Shown one piece after another: positions 1-12,322 of a DNA stretch of 64,000 nt (its first letter is position 1; the number at the start of each line of letters is the position of its first letter). Source of the DNA: Artemisia argyi. Lineage: Eukaryota; Streptophyta; Magnoliopsida; Asterales; Asteraceae. The stretch is from the NCBI GenBank assembly GCA_030686995.1, contig CM060680.1:204277322-204341321 (forward strand). Direction: 5' to 3'. The notes below the pieces were generated by a model. It did no database searches. It was not told the origin of the DNA and saw nothing but the letters and a program-made list of their open reading frames with translations. The translations under genes and the position numbers were made by a program.

Positions 1-1
1 T

Positions 2-955
2 AAGGCATATCTTGGAAAGTGTTTTTCTATGAAAGATTTAGGGGAAGCTGCATTTATTCTGGGAATCAAGATATATAGAGATAGATCTCAGCGATTAATT
101 GGATTAAGCCAAAGTGCTTACATTGATAAAATATTGAAGAGATTCAATATGCAAAATTCCAAGAAAGGATATTTGCCGATGCAAGAGCAACATGGCTTGA
201 GCAACAAGGTTTGTGCTTCAACACCTGCAGAGGTGCAACGCATGAAAAGAGTCCCTTATGCTTCGGCTGTGGGATCTATTATGTATGCGGTAAAAAGTAC
301 AAGACCTGATGTGGCGTTTGCTCAGAATTTAACCAGTCGATATCAGCAAAATCCAGGTGTAGCTCACTGGACTGCTGTTAAGAATATTCTTAAGTACCTT
401 AGGGCAACTAAGGATATGTTTTTGGTTTATGGGGGAAATCCATCGGCAGAACTTGATGTTACAGGTTACTGCGATGCTTCTTGGAAAGGTGATAAGGATG
501 ATACGAAGTATCAGACGGGTTATGTCTTTGTCATTAATGGAGGAGCAGTGGATTGGAGGAGCAGAAAGCAGAGTGTACTAGCGATGTCTGCTACAGAAAG
601 TGAGTATATAGCTGCTTCAGAAGCTGCAATGGAAGCTGTTTGGATTAGGAAGTTTGTTTCAGGGCTTGGAGTCATGCCTTCGATTCAAAGACCTATTAAA
701 ATGTATTGTGACAATTCTGCTGCAATCACATTTGCCAATGAGCCTGGAATCATGAAAGGCACCAGACATTTCCCGATTAAGCATCACTATGTTCGAGAAC
801 AAGTCGAAATAGGTGAAATCGAAATGCTCAAAGTTCACACAGATGATAACTTGGCAGATCAATTAACAAAGCCTCTACCTGGCACTAAGCTTTACAAGCA
901 TGCTGAAGGTGTAGGACTTAGATTAGCTGAAAGTTTCATGCCCATTTGTGATTAG
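2..955 (+). CDS. Ty1/copia pol, C-terminal part (end of RT plus RNase H), 5' partial
   Basis: The reading frame is already open at the left edge, so the polyprotein begins outside the window. The visible part holds the end of reverse transcriptase (LGEAAFILGIKIYRD near the start) and a full copia-type RNase H. The acidic catalytic positions are visible in YCDASW, SATESEYIAA, YCDNSAA and HTDDNLADQLTKPL. The protein would copy retrotransposon RNA and degrade the RNA strand in cytoplasmic particles. The frame ends in a clean TAG with no internal stops over about 318 codons, so this copy may be fairly young. The 3' LTR of the same element follows at 1752. Confidence 0.93.
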   Translation, partial: KAYLGKCFSMKDLGEAAFILGIKIYRDRSQRLIGLSQSAYIDKILKRFNMQNSKKGYLPMQEQHGLSNKVCASTPAEVQRMKRVPYASAVGSIMYAVKSTRPDVAFAQNLTSRYQQNPGVAHWTAVKNILKYLRATKDMFLVYGGNPSAELDVTGYCDASWKGDKDDTKYQTGYVFVINGGAVDWRSRKQSVLAMSATESEYIAASEAAMEAVWIRKFVSGLGVMPSIQRPIKMYCDNSAAITFANEPGIMKGTRHFPIKHHYVREQVEIGEIEMLKVHTDDNLADQLTKPLPGTKLYKHAEGVGLRLAESFMPICD

Positions 956-1751
956 TGTTTGGATAAAGGATGTAATGTACAATTATTATTTTAATGGAAT
1001 AAAATAAGTTTTATGTTTATTTATCATTGTCTTAATAATATATCCTATATTTGCATGTTTAAGATCCTTGAATAATTTATTATTCTAAATGTCCATTGTC
1101 GATTAATGATATGGGAATATCATTAAACTAAGACAAATTTGAGTATTGGTTTAGGATATACTTGAAAGTATATTGATGCGTAGTCATACCAATTTCACAT
1201 AATATTCGATGAATTGAATATTGGACTTATCCCAACAATATGATTTAATGTTTATGTGAGAATCATATTTAAAGTTATCCTCAGACTTGAGATACCAGAT
1301 AAGTGTCATGGATGTAGTGCATTTTTTGTGAAGCAATCTACCGCTCACCGTAACAGGGAGTCATAAGGATTGTTTTCAGAAGTGTTGCAAAGTTCATGGG
1401 TTATTCTTGTAGTCAAGAAAGAATTTATTCCTTCTGATTTGTTTGGAAGTTTAATACTGCTGGGCCCCTCGTAGGATTGACAAAATGTTTGCATGGCCAT
1501 GCCCAAAGTCTATCTGGAATACGTTCAGATGTTTTGGTAATTTTGTTCAATCATAAAGAAACGAGAAACAGAATTTTAATAAAGGAACTCACATCTTTAT
1601 TAATGCGGTATTAGTAATGAAAGGATAATTATAATGATGAATCATTAAAGGTTTTTCCAGGAAACCTAGCTCGGATTGGACTAGGGGCATTGGAGTGTTG
1701 CAAGACGCTAACCAATGTCATTTTACTATTAATGAATATACGAGTGGGAGC
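956..1751 (+). other. Copia 3' untranslated region with polypurine tract
   Basis: About 800 bp of AT-rich sequence without an ORF lie between the pol stop and the LTR. The last bases, GTGGGAG at 1744-1750, form the expected polypurine primer for plus-strand DNA synthesis just before the LTR. Confidence 0.7.
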
Positions 1752-2489
1752 TGTTAAATGTTACGTATAAACATTAATAGGTAAATGTCTAGGATCGAAC
1801 CCGAGACCTCGGGATTGCACACTTTACAAACAAGAATAATGTAAATAAATATATATATTTATTAAATGTATGAAATATATATATTTATGACACTTTATGG
1901 ATTAAACGGTCGTTAGTTGTTAACCGTATGGACTAACTATCGTTAAATAAGAAAGATAAGGACTAGAGTGTAACTTGGGAGTCAAGGAGGTTCTAGAAAC
2001 CCCTTGTGGGTTCTATGGCCGGTCGAAGCCCACTCCAAGGGGTCGACCCATGCCTTCCTTGTGCTCCAAGATATCACCTAGTATATATACAAGGTCAAGG
2101 GTTAAACCTACACATCTTTTGTGCACACACTCTAACCCTAAAATCTTGTTTTCTTTCTTTGTGTCTTGGCCGATCGGATCCCCTCTCCTCAAAGGGTTTG
2201 TGGTTCGATTTTTCCAAGTCAAAACCATAAGTGTTTTGTTTACTTGCAACAACCTTTATTCGTTGGTAGTTTGTGTGTACAAGAACGAGGTAATTACTTA
2301 CTTTAGTAATTATCAAGAGATCGATAAACAAAACGGTAAGGGGTTTATCATTGATCTAATTGTCCAAGAATTAAGGTTGATTTGAAGTGCATCGGGTACG
2401 TTTACTATTTATGTTTTAGTTAATATTTATGTGTTATACTTGATCCTACGCTTCCGCAATATGTGTTATTTGATTGTCAAACTCTAACA
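1752..2489 (+). repeat. Copia 3' LTR (738 bp)
   Basis: The LTR begins TGTTAAATG directly after the purine tract and ends CTAACA, giving TGTTA/TAACA inverted ends. The sequence switches to aspartyl-tRNA synthetase coding sequence at 2490, which fixes the right edge. The 5' LTR is outside the window. The first flanking bases AGACC (2490-2494) should be one copy of the target duplication. Confidence 0.82.
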
Positions 2490-3649
2490 AGACCTGTGTA
2501 TTCACACAAATGCATGTGCGTATCGGACTCTTCAGCTCTAAAAACAGGACCAACCACAAATACACGTTGAAAATCACCACAGATTGCCATTTGCTTGTGA
2601 AGCTGAGGTGATTGTGCTAAACATGCTGGCCGTTTATGGTACTCAAATTTGAAAACAGCTGCTCCACCTTCGCTTGTGCCTGCAATTATCTTTGGAGTGT
2701 CGATTTCGCAAAAACCTTTACTCAGCAACAACTGCCCAAATAACTGCATAAATCATATTAAATTTCCTTTAGTTAAGAGTTAAGATCGAAGTGAATCGTT
2801 CTTGATTATAGAGGAGTGAAAATTGGGCAAGAAATCATACATTTTTCACTTGGCTCTTAAAGCGAAAAGTCGCTTGCTTTGCTGGAGTTCGCATAGCCAA
2901 AACTATATTGTTCAAGAGTGTGTCCAGATTCACACGACCAACTTGTTTCCCTGGCTGCAGGAAAATTTCAAATAACCATTATGATATTCAAAATGGGACA
3001 ACTTTACAAAATTCAGTTTAAATGAATGACACTATACCTCCAAATTCTTAAATTCAGCTTCACTTCTAGACGCATCCTCAAAAGTTACAAGAAGCCTAGT
3101 AGCAGCCCTGCTTATGCAGTGAATCTTCCTCACAAGTACTTCAACCTAAAAGGTAGAAATATATATTTTACACAATGAGAGAAAATTCTAGACTCAAAAA
3201 ATAACAAGCTAAGTATATATCAAATTTTTGAAATATATACGACAGGAAGGTAACTTCTTTTTTAGAATTACTAGAGAGCTTGTATTCACCTGCTGAGATG
3301 TACCAGTAACCGGCTGAGACGGAGACTGAACAATACCCTCAATATCAACAAAAGACTCTTTAGTAATGCCGGTAGAGTACTTAACCATTTGAGCACTAAC
3401 ACCTTGGTTATCGTTAACTCTAACCACACACTGCACTGTATAACCCCCTTCTCTCACCGTCAAAAATGCCAATTTTTTACCAAATTCACGATTCCCATGC
3501 ACTCGTCCTCTAACTAACACTGATTGATTTATACGATCTTCTGTTACAGAGCTAATCTTGGTCCATTCACGACCAGTACCCGTCATTGATTGTTGCTCTT
3601 TGACAGAAATTTCACCATAATTGGCAGCACGAGGATCATGTTCTGCCAT
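2490..3649 (-). pseudogene. Aspartyl-tRNA synthetase (cytosolic type), truncated by a copia insertion
   Basis: Four exons can be read on the minus strand with GT..AG borders: 3649-3290, 3145-3038, 2954-2841 and 2743-2490. Exon 1 begins with ATG and holds the OB-fold anticodon-binding domain (QSVLVRGRVHG, FLTVREGGYTVQCVV). Exon 4 holds the start of the class II catalytic core ([53 protein letters not shown]). The frame stops at the copia LTR, so about 230 residues of the core, including motif 3, are missing here; they may lie beyond the copia element. The family usually has Arg where this copy has Met in the motif 2 loop (THMH), and exon 3 is also diverged. The usual N-terminal lysine-rich extension is absent. 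I infer a decaying paralogue, not the working gene. Confidence 0.85.
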
Positions 3650-4731
3650 TGCAGCTTCTTTATTGGCTACTTTAATGCTTGTTTCTTATTGGTACCTGCT
3701 TTAGTTCCATTAGAAGACAGTTAGTTAAGTGGTAACACCCCAAATTCACATGAAAAACCTTTTTTATTCTACTTTCATGAGATTTAACATGGAATTTATG
3801 TTCCTATGTTAAATTCCTTGTTCTTTTAATTTCCGCCTATATGTTCCTATGGGCATCGTGTTTAAACAATCAAATTGTCCCCGCCAAATAGTGAAACATT
3901 TACATCCATGTTGTGCTTTTAAAACAACAAAACAATATGTTGCATTATGTATCTTTGTCCATATCGCCATGAAATTGAGGAGATGCTACCCAACATGACC
4001 TTGACTAGGTTGGCACGTTTTGCTACACAATATAACCGTCACATAGACGTGTCAAAGCAGACAATATTAATCCTAGTAGCACCGTTCATATATATATATC
4101 AGTTATTGATCGGTTCTTAGGTGAACCCTATATAATGGTTCTTAACACAATCGATACTTATACAGGCTGTGGTCGCTCGCTAAATAACAGTGTACCTTTT
4201 GTATTCAAATACACCATACAACAATGAAGAATCTCTTTGGTAATATATAAAACTAGTAAAGATTTTTATTAAAGTGGTCTGATTAAACGACCCTACTCGC
4301 TTTGTATCTAGCCAACGCCAAAATTCTAGTAGAAAAGTTCAATACCTGCATATCCCTACGAATAGATCGTAGCAGTAAAAGAAAAGATTTCTATAGTACA
4401 TGCATGATTCAAGAACACATAGCTAGTCATACAAGCAATAAAAACTTATATCAAGAAAAATATGAAGGGAAAAATGTACGATACCTTGATAGAATAAATT
4501 CTTGTGGGAGCTAGCTACCGATCGAGAATGAATATAATGAGTATAGCCCTCCAGGGTGGTGAATTTATACAAAACCAAAAGTCGGTCATATATATATATT
4601 CCAACGCTAAATTACTTGGGTATCAAGTTTTGATAATTCCTTGTATGTATGTATTATTATAAGTAAAATTTATATTTAAATTAATGTGTCAAGCCCTACA
4701 TTCTAATTTTTACTTTTCCTTATACTATTGC

Positions 4732-4733
<2 letters not shown>
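3650..4733. other. Intergenic stretch, nothing recognised
   Basis: This AT-rich DNA lies upstream of the synthetase copy. I see no coding pattern, long repeat or RNA gene. Any promoter for the synthetase copy would lie at the left end. Confidence 0.5.

Positions 4734-4776
<43 letters not shown>
4734..4776. repeat. Poly(T) run, 43 nt
   Basis: An uninterrupted T run follows CAG. It may be the tail of a minus-strand retroposed sequence or a simple repeat. No LINE or SINE body is recognisable beside it. Confidence 0.8.
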
Positions 4777-4837
4777 CCTTCTCTGGTTTTTTTAACAAAA
4801 ATAGTGGAACATTTGTCATAGATGTGTATCTGTCCGA

Positions 4838-5400
4838 AAGCTAATGACACCAAAATGTATCATATTTGTCACTTATTCCTTTTATATGTATCGGACTATT
4901 TTTTTTTTTTGCTATTATGTGTACTAAACTTGATTTTTTGAGCATTTTTTTATACTTTATGACTATTTTGCCCCTCATTTTATTAAGGGGTAATTGTGTA
5001 TTTGCCCCATGAGCATCACCATGCTTCAAGCCTTGTTCTTTTTTTTTACCTTTCGCATTTGCCCCATTGCGACTTATGTAACATACGCGAATCGTACAAA
5101 CCAATATCATGTTGCCACATGTCCTAGTACCAAGTACACTTTACCAAGTATGTGTAAGACACAAGTACCCCTTGTGTAAGTGTCCTTTTTGTACTAGGCG
5201 TAAGTGAACTATTATGCAACTTTTACTATTTTAAAAAAAAAAGTCAAACTTGTAAGAAATAAAATATATATTATGTTTTTATGCAACTTGTACAATTTTT
5301 ATTTGATTTGATGTTTGTAATAGTGATTGTACTTGTAGTTGTGTAAGTGTCCTTTTTGCACTATGCATAAGTGAATTACTATGCAACTTGTACTTTTTGG
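4838..5400 (-). repeat. Diverged dispersed repeat, inverted copy of 61.7-62.33 kb
   Basis: Read on the opposite strand, the sequence at about 61700-62330 matches this stretch in order. Shared landmarks include GCTAATG.CAC.AAAATGTATCAT, TATTATGTGTACTAAACTTGATTTTTTG, GGGGTAATTGTGTATTTGCCCCATG, CATGCTTCAAGCC and GTGTAAGTGTCCTTTT. The copies are old, with many indels. The shared edge at GCTAATG may be an element terminus, but I found no matching opposite end. Confidence 0.6.
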
Positions 5401-5457
5401 CAAAATAAGTCAAACTTGTAAGAAATATAGTTATTACTAGTGCGAATTGTACTTTTA

Positions 5458-5886
5458 ACTTATGCGAATTGTACTATTAATAATTTTTTTATTTATGCAT
5501 TATTGCACCGAACCTAACTCAAACCCAAAACCTAACTCCAAACCCAAAATTATGCGAATTGTACTTGTAATACTTTTTTAATTTATGCATTATTGCACCG
5601 AACCTAACTCTAAACCAAAGTTTTAATGTCCAACACCCGAACCTAACTCCAACAAAAAAATTATGCGAATTGTACTTGTAATAATTATTTTTATTTATGC
5701 ATTATTGCCCTTTTCCTAACCGAACCTAACTCCAATCCAAAGTTTTAAGATCCAAGCACCCGAACCTACCCAAAATTATGCGAATTGTACTTTTAATAAT
5801 TTTTTTATTTATGCATTATTGCACCGAACCTAACTCCCACCCAAAGTTTTAAGATCCAAACACCTGAACCTAACTCCAAACCCAAA
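5458..5886. repeat. Minisatellite, four units of about 90-115 bp
   Basis: Units begin near 5458, 5549, 5660 and 5775. Each reads TTATGCGAATTGTACTT, then an AT-rich run, TTTATGCATTATTGC and CGAACCTAACTCC. Units differ by small indels. No ORF is involved. Confidence 0.8.
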
Positions 5887-6220
5887 TTTTTTTTTTGTTT
5901 CGAAAATATTTAATTATTTTTTTAACTAGTGTATCTAACACACCTCTTTTAAAAAAAATAACACGCTTATAAAAGCGTACACCTCTTTTGAAACACGCTT
6001 ACTTCCTCTCTCTCTCTCTCACTCACAAAGTGTTTGCACTCTCTTCACTAGCAGATCTGAGATCCAATCGTTAAAAAAATGATTTGGGTTAGGTAACGAA
6101 TTATCAATTGGATTTAGGGTTACTCTAATTTATGTTTATGGTTTGTTTATTTGTTTTAATTATTCGATGATTATTCAAATCGATTTAGGCTTACTTTAAT
6201 TTAGGGTTAGGGCTTTATGT
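5887..6220. other. Short intergenic stretch left of the gypsy element
   Basis: The stretch holds a short CT microsatellite near 6007-6026 and AT-rich sequence. I see no gene. Its last bases TATGT (6216-6220) should be one copy of the gypsy target duplication; the partner side is lost. Confidence 0.4.
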
Positions 6221-6708
6221 TGTAACACCCCCAAAATTTGATACAGCGGAAGACTCAACAAGCTTTCGGGGTGCTACGGGGATTAGTATCTATTCAAAGT
6301 CATGAAAGAACGAGATAAAGTAAACATAAGAAAACACAACCAAAACGGGTTTTAAAGTTTACATATATCCCAAGAATTATCCAAAGTAAGGCCCAATAGA
6401 AATAAACGTAGGTCCACAATTATTTATCAGAGTTTTAGAAAATAGATCCATAACCGAGTGTCATAGCCAAGCCTCAAATCCAAGCATCTAAAGGGCATCA
6501 CTTAATTACCTGAGAAAACGTGCTAAAAGTCAGCTTTCGCTGGTGAGATCATAGGTTTAAATTCATAATTCAATATAGTGGACATATACGCAAAACACTT
6601 GCTAGCTAGACTAGGTCTCAATCATCCAACCAAAATAATCCAACCAAATCGAAACAACCCTATAGGTGCACACTATAGTCCAATAACCAAATCAAATCAA
6701 ATCAATCT

Positions 6709-6950
6709 GTATGCGTAAGGATACGACATACCCAACATGCGTAAGGATACGACATGTTCAACTTACCTAGATCTAGTCTAGGCCTCGTTGTATAGCTTAC
6801 CTAGTTCTTGACTAGGCCTCGCTCTATAACCAAATCAAATCAATATGCATTCGCAAGGATGCGACATGCCCAACATTCTTAAGGATACGACATGTTCTTG
6901 CATTCGTAAGGATACGACATGCGCTGCATTCGTAAGGATACGACATGCTC
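6709..6950. repeat. LTR-internal minisatellite, about six copies of a 22-bp unit
   Basis: The unit CATTCGTAAGGATACGACATG recurs with small changes, interrupted by a duplicated ACCTAG/CTAGGCCTCG stretch. The truncated 5' LTR stops inside this same unit at about 30868. Confidence 0.8.
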
Positions 6951-8025
6951 TACACTACCTAGTTCCATAAGCATAGCAAGTTTTAACATAAACAAAGCGA
7001 TAATAGTCCACAGTAAACATTTGCACGTTTCTCACCCCAAGTATTGAAAACAAAGTTCAAGAGTAAAAAGTGAGGCTATGACTCACCTCAAGTCCAGAAA
7101 ATCCGCAAAAGAAATCGATAGATGAAAGACGTAAGCAAACTCAAGCAACTCACGTAACGGCAACTACAGACTCGGCACTTCCTAACAATATCAAGCTCGT
7201 TCAGAAATCATTTCCTCAAAAATCAAATATTCCCATTCCCGAACGTATTCCATTTTTATTTTCGAAAAATATCCATTTCTCGAATTATCTTCATATTAAT
7301 TTGAAATTTGACGTTTGGTATCCATATGGGTGAAGGGTCGACACAACTCAAACCAAGAAGTCACAACGAAAAGAAATAATAAACCATCTATAGGTCTAAT
7401 ATTAGTCCAATATATTATTTAAATAAATCATCGAAGTTTATCAAATCCGTCGATTTGGTAATCCCCCATATTTATTTACGTAATATATCGTTCCAAAATT
7501 ATACCCAACCTAAAGCACATAACACAAAGAATTCTATATGGTATATATCGTAGTCAAATAAATTCCCTATATATATCGTCAAATTGGCCAAATTCCACGA
7601 GATATATAGTAATTTATTATCCTAATACATGTACCACAACCTATGGGCGTCGTGGGATACGATGCCCATTAATATACTCATTTTATATAGCCAAATAACT
7701 CGATTTAACCCGTCGATTAAATAAGTTACTTAGTTATAGAAAATGTTTATATTAATCGTCATATATCCGTGACAACACAAAAGTCACATAATAAAGCCCA
7801 CTTGGACTTTAAGTAACCACAACTCGTATAACTCGATAAGTTTTTCTAAATTTATAAAAAGTCATGTTTTTAATTATTACTTACCCGACGTATTAGTTCT
7901 CGACATTATTTATAGTTATTATCTATAATAATACTTCGACATTTATTGCACTATTTGCATAGTATAATAATTATCGTTATATTATTATAACGTTTACTCG
8001 TGATCGTTTTATTATTAATATACGC

Positions 8026-8147
<122 letters not shown>

Positions 8148-11100
8148 GTTTATCACGTCTATATACGTATATAAACGATTATATTATCAACAATATTATT
8201 ACGAGTATTGTTTTTAATGTTTGATTTTAAATATTTATCGAGTCATAAGAATTTGGTCACATGTCCGAGTCATCACTCTCGGCTCATAGTCCAAGACCAA
8301 AAATAATAACCAAATCAAAATAAATAAATCAACTCCGTCCAAATCAATCCCAAATCCACGTGCTACAACATGAGGGTCCGACTACGGCACCCGACTAATC
8401 CTATCTCCGTCATTCTAGTGTGACCGTCTCACAATCGGTCCCCAAATACTCTTTTCGTCAACACATCTCCAAAATACCATAAGTCCATAACAACTCGGCT
8501 CCAAAGTAAGGACAATAATATCAAATACCAAAAGCAAAATACCACAACAACAACAATAATAGCAACAAAAAGAACATCAGGAAACCAATAAGACCACCAA
8601 GTATATCATACAATCCGGGTCGACTACCAAGTCAAACCACTAGTCCAAAGACTCCCTTGGAGTCACGGCTCAAACATGAACCACTAAAAGTCATACCCGA
8701 GACCATCATGGTCTCGGCTAGCTCTCCCGAGCACGACACAACTCCAAACCGACCCCAAGGGTCGTGGTATCAATCAAACAACCACAACATCAAATAAACC
8801 TTGGCCAAAAATCAACCATAGCCAAGAATCTCATCACCAAAACCCTCGACATCATCTATACTCAAGATCAAGAATCAAAAACTCCATAAAAGTTCAAGAA
8901 AGACACAAGCCGAGAGCGTGGAGCTCTCGGTTTCACCTCGACCCAAAAGCAAACATCACACCCGGATACCAAACTCGATTTAGATCACGTTTTATTCAAA
9001 ACACACTTGAATCTCAACGTTTTTAACCATTACCCAAAAGAAAACAATAAGATTCGTGACCCTTGGTCACGAATTTCACCAAAAATACGAGTTTCACTCG
9101 TCTCACCTTCGATTCTCACGACCCAAAATGAATAATTCTTCGAAAATAACAAGATGGTGGTGATTTTATGTGATTAACGAGATGAAAAATAAAATGGAAT
9201 GGCGCGTGTGGTTGTAGATCGGTTAGATTAGGTGATGGGGATTCGAATGGTGGTGTTGGTGTTGATGGAGGTGCGGCGGTGGTGGCTGTGGTGGCCGATT
9301 AAGGGGGCGGCGGCTAGGGTAGAGATGGTGGTGTTGATATGTATTAGAGAGAGAGATGTAGGTGAGGTTGTGTTCGTGTGTGTGGTGTTTTTGTGCCAGC
9401 CAAACACAAGGATGATTTTTTAGTTTACAAAATTAAAAAAAAAAAAATGAATTTTAATAATAATAATAATAATAATAATATTAAGGGGGTAGACTGGGTT
9501 AAGTAACCCGGTGTAAATACACGGACCAAACCTGATTGGCTCCAAACGGTCAACCTAAATTGACCAAAGGATGGTCAACTAGGTCAAACTATCTAGAGTC
9601 AATGCTCCGCGGAATATAGTGTTTCCCCGGGTCGTTATGTCCCGACGAGGTGTGGATGGTTATCAAACGGCTTTGTGATCGGGTGAATTTGGACAGGAAA
9701 AGGTTTGTGAGAGATTAAACTAAGGAATATACGAAGAAATAGCTTAAATAAGCTATATGAACAAGACTGGAAAGTTTGAAATACCAGAAACGTTTAAAAT
9801 CTAAAAACGCGTACGTTCACGTTTTAAATAACGTAAACGTACAAAATAAAACGTGAAAACTGAAATCTGAAAACCCCTAGGGGGTGAAAATGACTTTTTT
9901 ACAAACCTAAGGGTAAAAGAAAATTTTTAGAAAAAGAAAATTAATTTTTACACTATTTAATTATTTAATATTAATTAAATACTAATTAATACTAATTATT
10001 AATATTTAAAATACTTAAATACAATATAATATTAATTTAATACTAGAAAAATGAAAATAAAATTTCTAAAATTATAAAAAGACTAAAAATAACTTTTAAA
10101 ACTAAAAATATGTATTTTTGTCTTTTTATGATTTTTCTATTAATTAATTACTAATTAAATATTAATTACCTAATTAAACTATTTTAAATTATAAAAAAAT
10201 ACTAAATGAACAGTAAAAATTCTAGAAAAATTCTGAAAATTATATTATATTATATAAAAGCTAGGAAAAATATAAAAACTAGGTCTTACTTAATAAAAAC
10301 TAATTATGCTATTTAAAACTTAATTATTAATTAATTATTAATAAAACTAATATTAATTCTAATAAATACTAAATGATAAAATAAAAATCTGAGAAATTTA
10401 CTAAAGTTACTTTAATATAAAAGGAATTTAAGAAAAATATAAAAAAGCTAAGTATTTAAAAAAATTTAAAAATGAAAATTAAAATTTAAATTATATTAAA
10501 TAGAAACTATCACTTAAAATTAAATTGTTTTTTCTGGATTTTTCTTTTACAAATCTATTTTAGACCTAAAAAAAAAAACACTTTTTGTGAAAACAACTTT
10601 TTTGTAACTTAACAATAAGCACTGTGGAAGCTTATTAGCTCCATAGTTGACCTTTGTTGACTAAATGGGGAAATAAGCTAAAATGGGCCTAAGTGGGACC
10701 CACAAGGGTTGAATCTGGTTCCAATAAGTTATTTGAACTTGTTTAAGCCAGAATAAGCACAATGGGATCACAGAATAAGTAATTAAGCATTCAATAAGCA
10801 CATTGTAACTTATCTCAAACTAGAAAATGGGACAAGGTTAAGTGGATGATTCAGGTGGGGTCCACAAGGCCCTTGGTCAAACTAAAGGTCAATATTGAGA
10901 AAGGGGTAGGAGGGGGGTTGAAAGGAACAAAGTTGGAGCCTGTGGGACCAATGTGGTGGTCAGAAAGCACCACCAAAGTGGTGGTGGTGGGCTGATGTGC
11001 TGCTGCAGCAGAGCAGGGTCTCCCCTGCAACCTACTTTGGGGTGATGGTGGGCCCCACAGAAAAATGGTAAAAATGTAACAACAATGGGAACTTAAAGTA

Positions 11101-12322
11101 GAGATGGTAGACAATGATTCCTAAAAAGCACAAGGTCCAAATCCTAATACTAAATTCTACAAAAATCCCACAAGATTTGGAATTTCCTAAAAAATGAGAA
11201 TTTGACTTTTTCAATTAACAATGTAAATTGACTTTGGTGGATTTTTAATGATTCTAATGGACTGATTTAGATGTAATATGATAATTTAAGACTAATCTAA
11301 GCTAAAATAACAACTATTGAAAAGATTTGATGAATGTTGGAACCAAAATATCCCAACAGTGGACAGTAATGATGCTTTTGTGGTGATTTTGACTTTTGTT
11401 TGAACAAGTGATTGGTTTTATGACTTAGATATCCTAGGTATAATGACCAAAACATGAACCAACAACTAACAACCCATAAAACTCACCACACCCTAGTTGA
11501 AATTGCTAAACCAAACACCCCTTATACACTAACTGTTTGGACATTTAACCTATACAAACTTGATTTTTGACTCTAAATCTGAACAACAAGGTTCTGATAA
11601 GTTAATGCACTCTTAAGAAGCAATTTTCAATCACCAAAAAGCAGTTGATAATAAGCAAAGTCAAATAAGCTATATGAGCTAATTATGAAACAGTTAAGGT
11701 GAGAGTCTAATGAAAAACCAATACTCTACAAGAATTGCATCATAAAGTATTTAATAAGCAAAGTGAAACTAAATTAAGCTAATCAAAACAGTAAATAAGC
11801 ATTAAATAAGCTAGGGCTACAGTGACTTATGCAAATGAGGTTAAGAAAGGAACTCACAAATGCTTCCTGAGCATAACCAAGAAAACCATGGACCACAATC
11901 ACAACCTATTACTCCCCTTGGAGTCCTAAACCACTGCATTCACCTTCATCTTCTTTTCTTCTTGTCTTTTTTTTTCTTTTTTCTATTTTCCAATTATTTT
12001 TCTTATTTTTGTGATTTTTGAGATTTTAAAGTAATACTTGTTCAAACTTTAACCTAAGCTTATCAAAGCTTGCAAATGAACTCATATGAGCTTTAATAAC
12101 AGAATTAGTAGCTTATGATAAGATTCAAGCAAAAATGAAAGATTTACTCATAAATGGCACAACTGTATTTCCACAAGAAACTGAATTTGAGAACCAAAGC
12201 TTGAAATAATACTCATAAACTTAAATTAACTTAAGAAAACAAATTACAATCCAAAACTTAACTGGAAATTAAAGGATACAATTAATTCGACACTAATTTA
12301 GATAAACTCAAATCTACACTAC

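Noticed and set aside
1975..2385. 136-codon plus-strand frame in the copia LTR
   Set aside because: It starts at TTG, overlaps LTR sequence and shows no protein motif.
4302..4514. 70-codon plus-strand frame
   Set aside because: It has no ATG-supported coding pattern, lies upstream of the synthetase copy in AT-rich DNA, and has no repeat partner.
6709..6950. CRISPR-like spaced short repeats
   Set aside because: The units are degenerate, adjacent or irregularly spaced, and lie inside a plant retrotransposon LTR.
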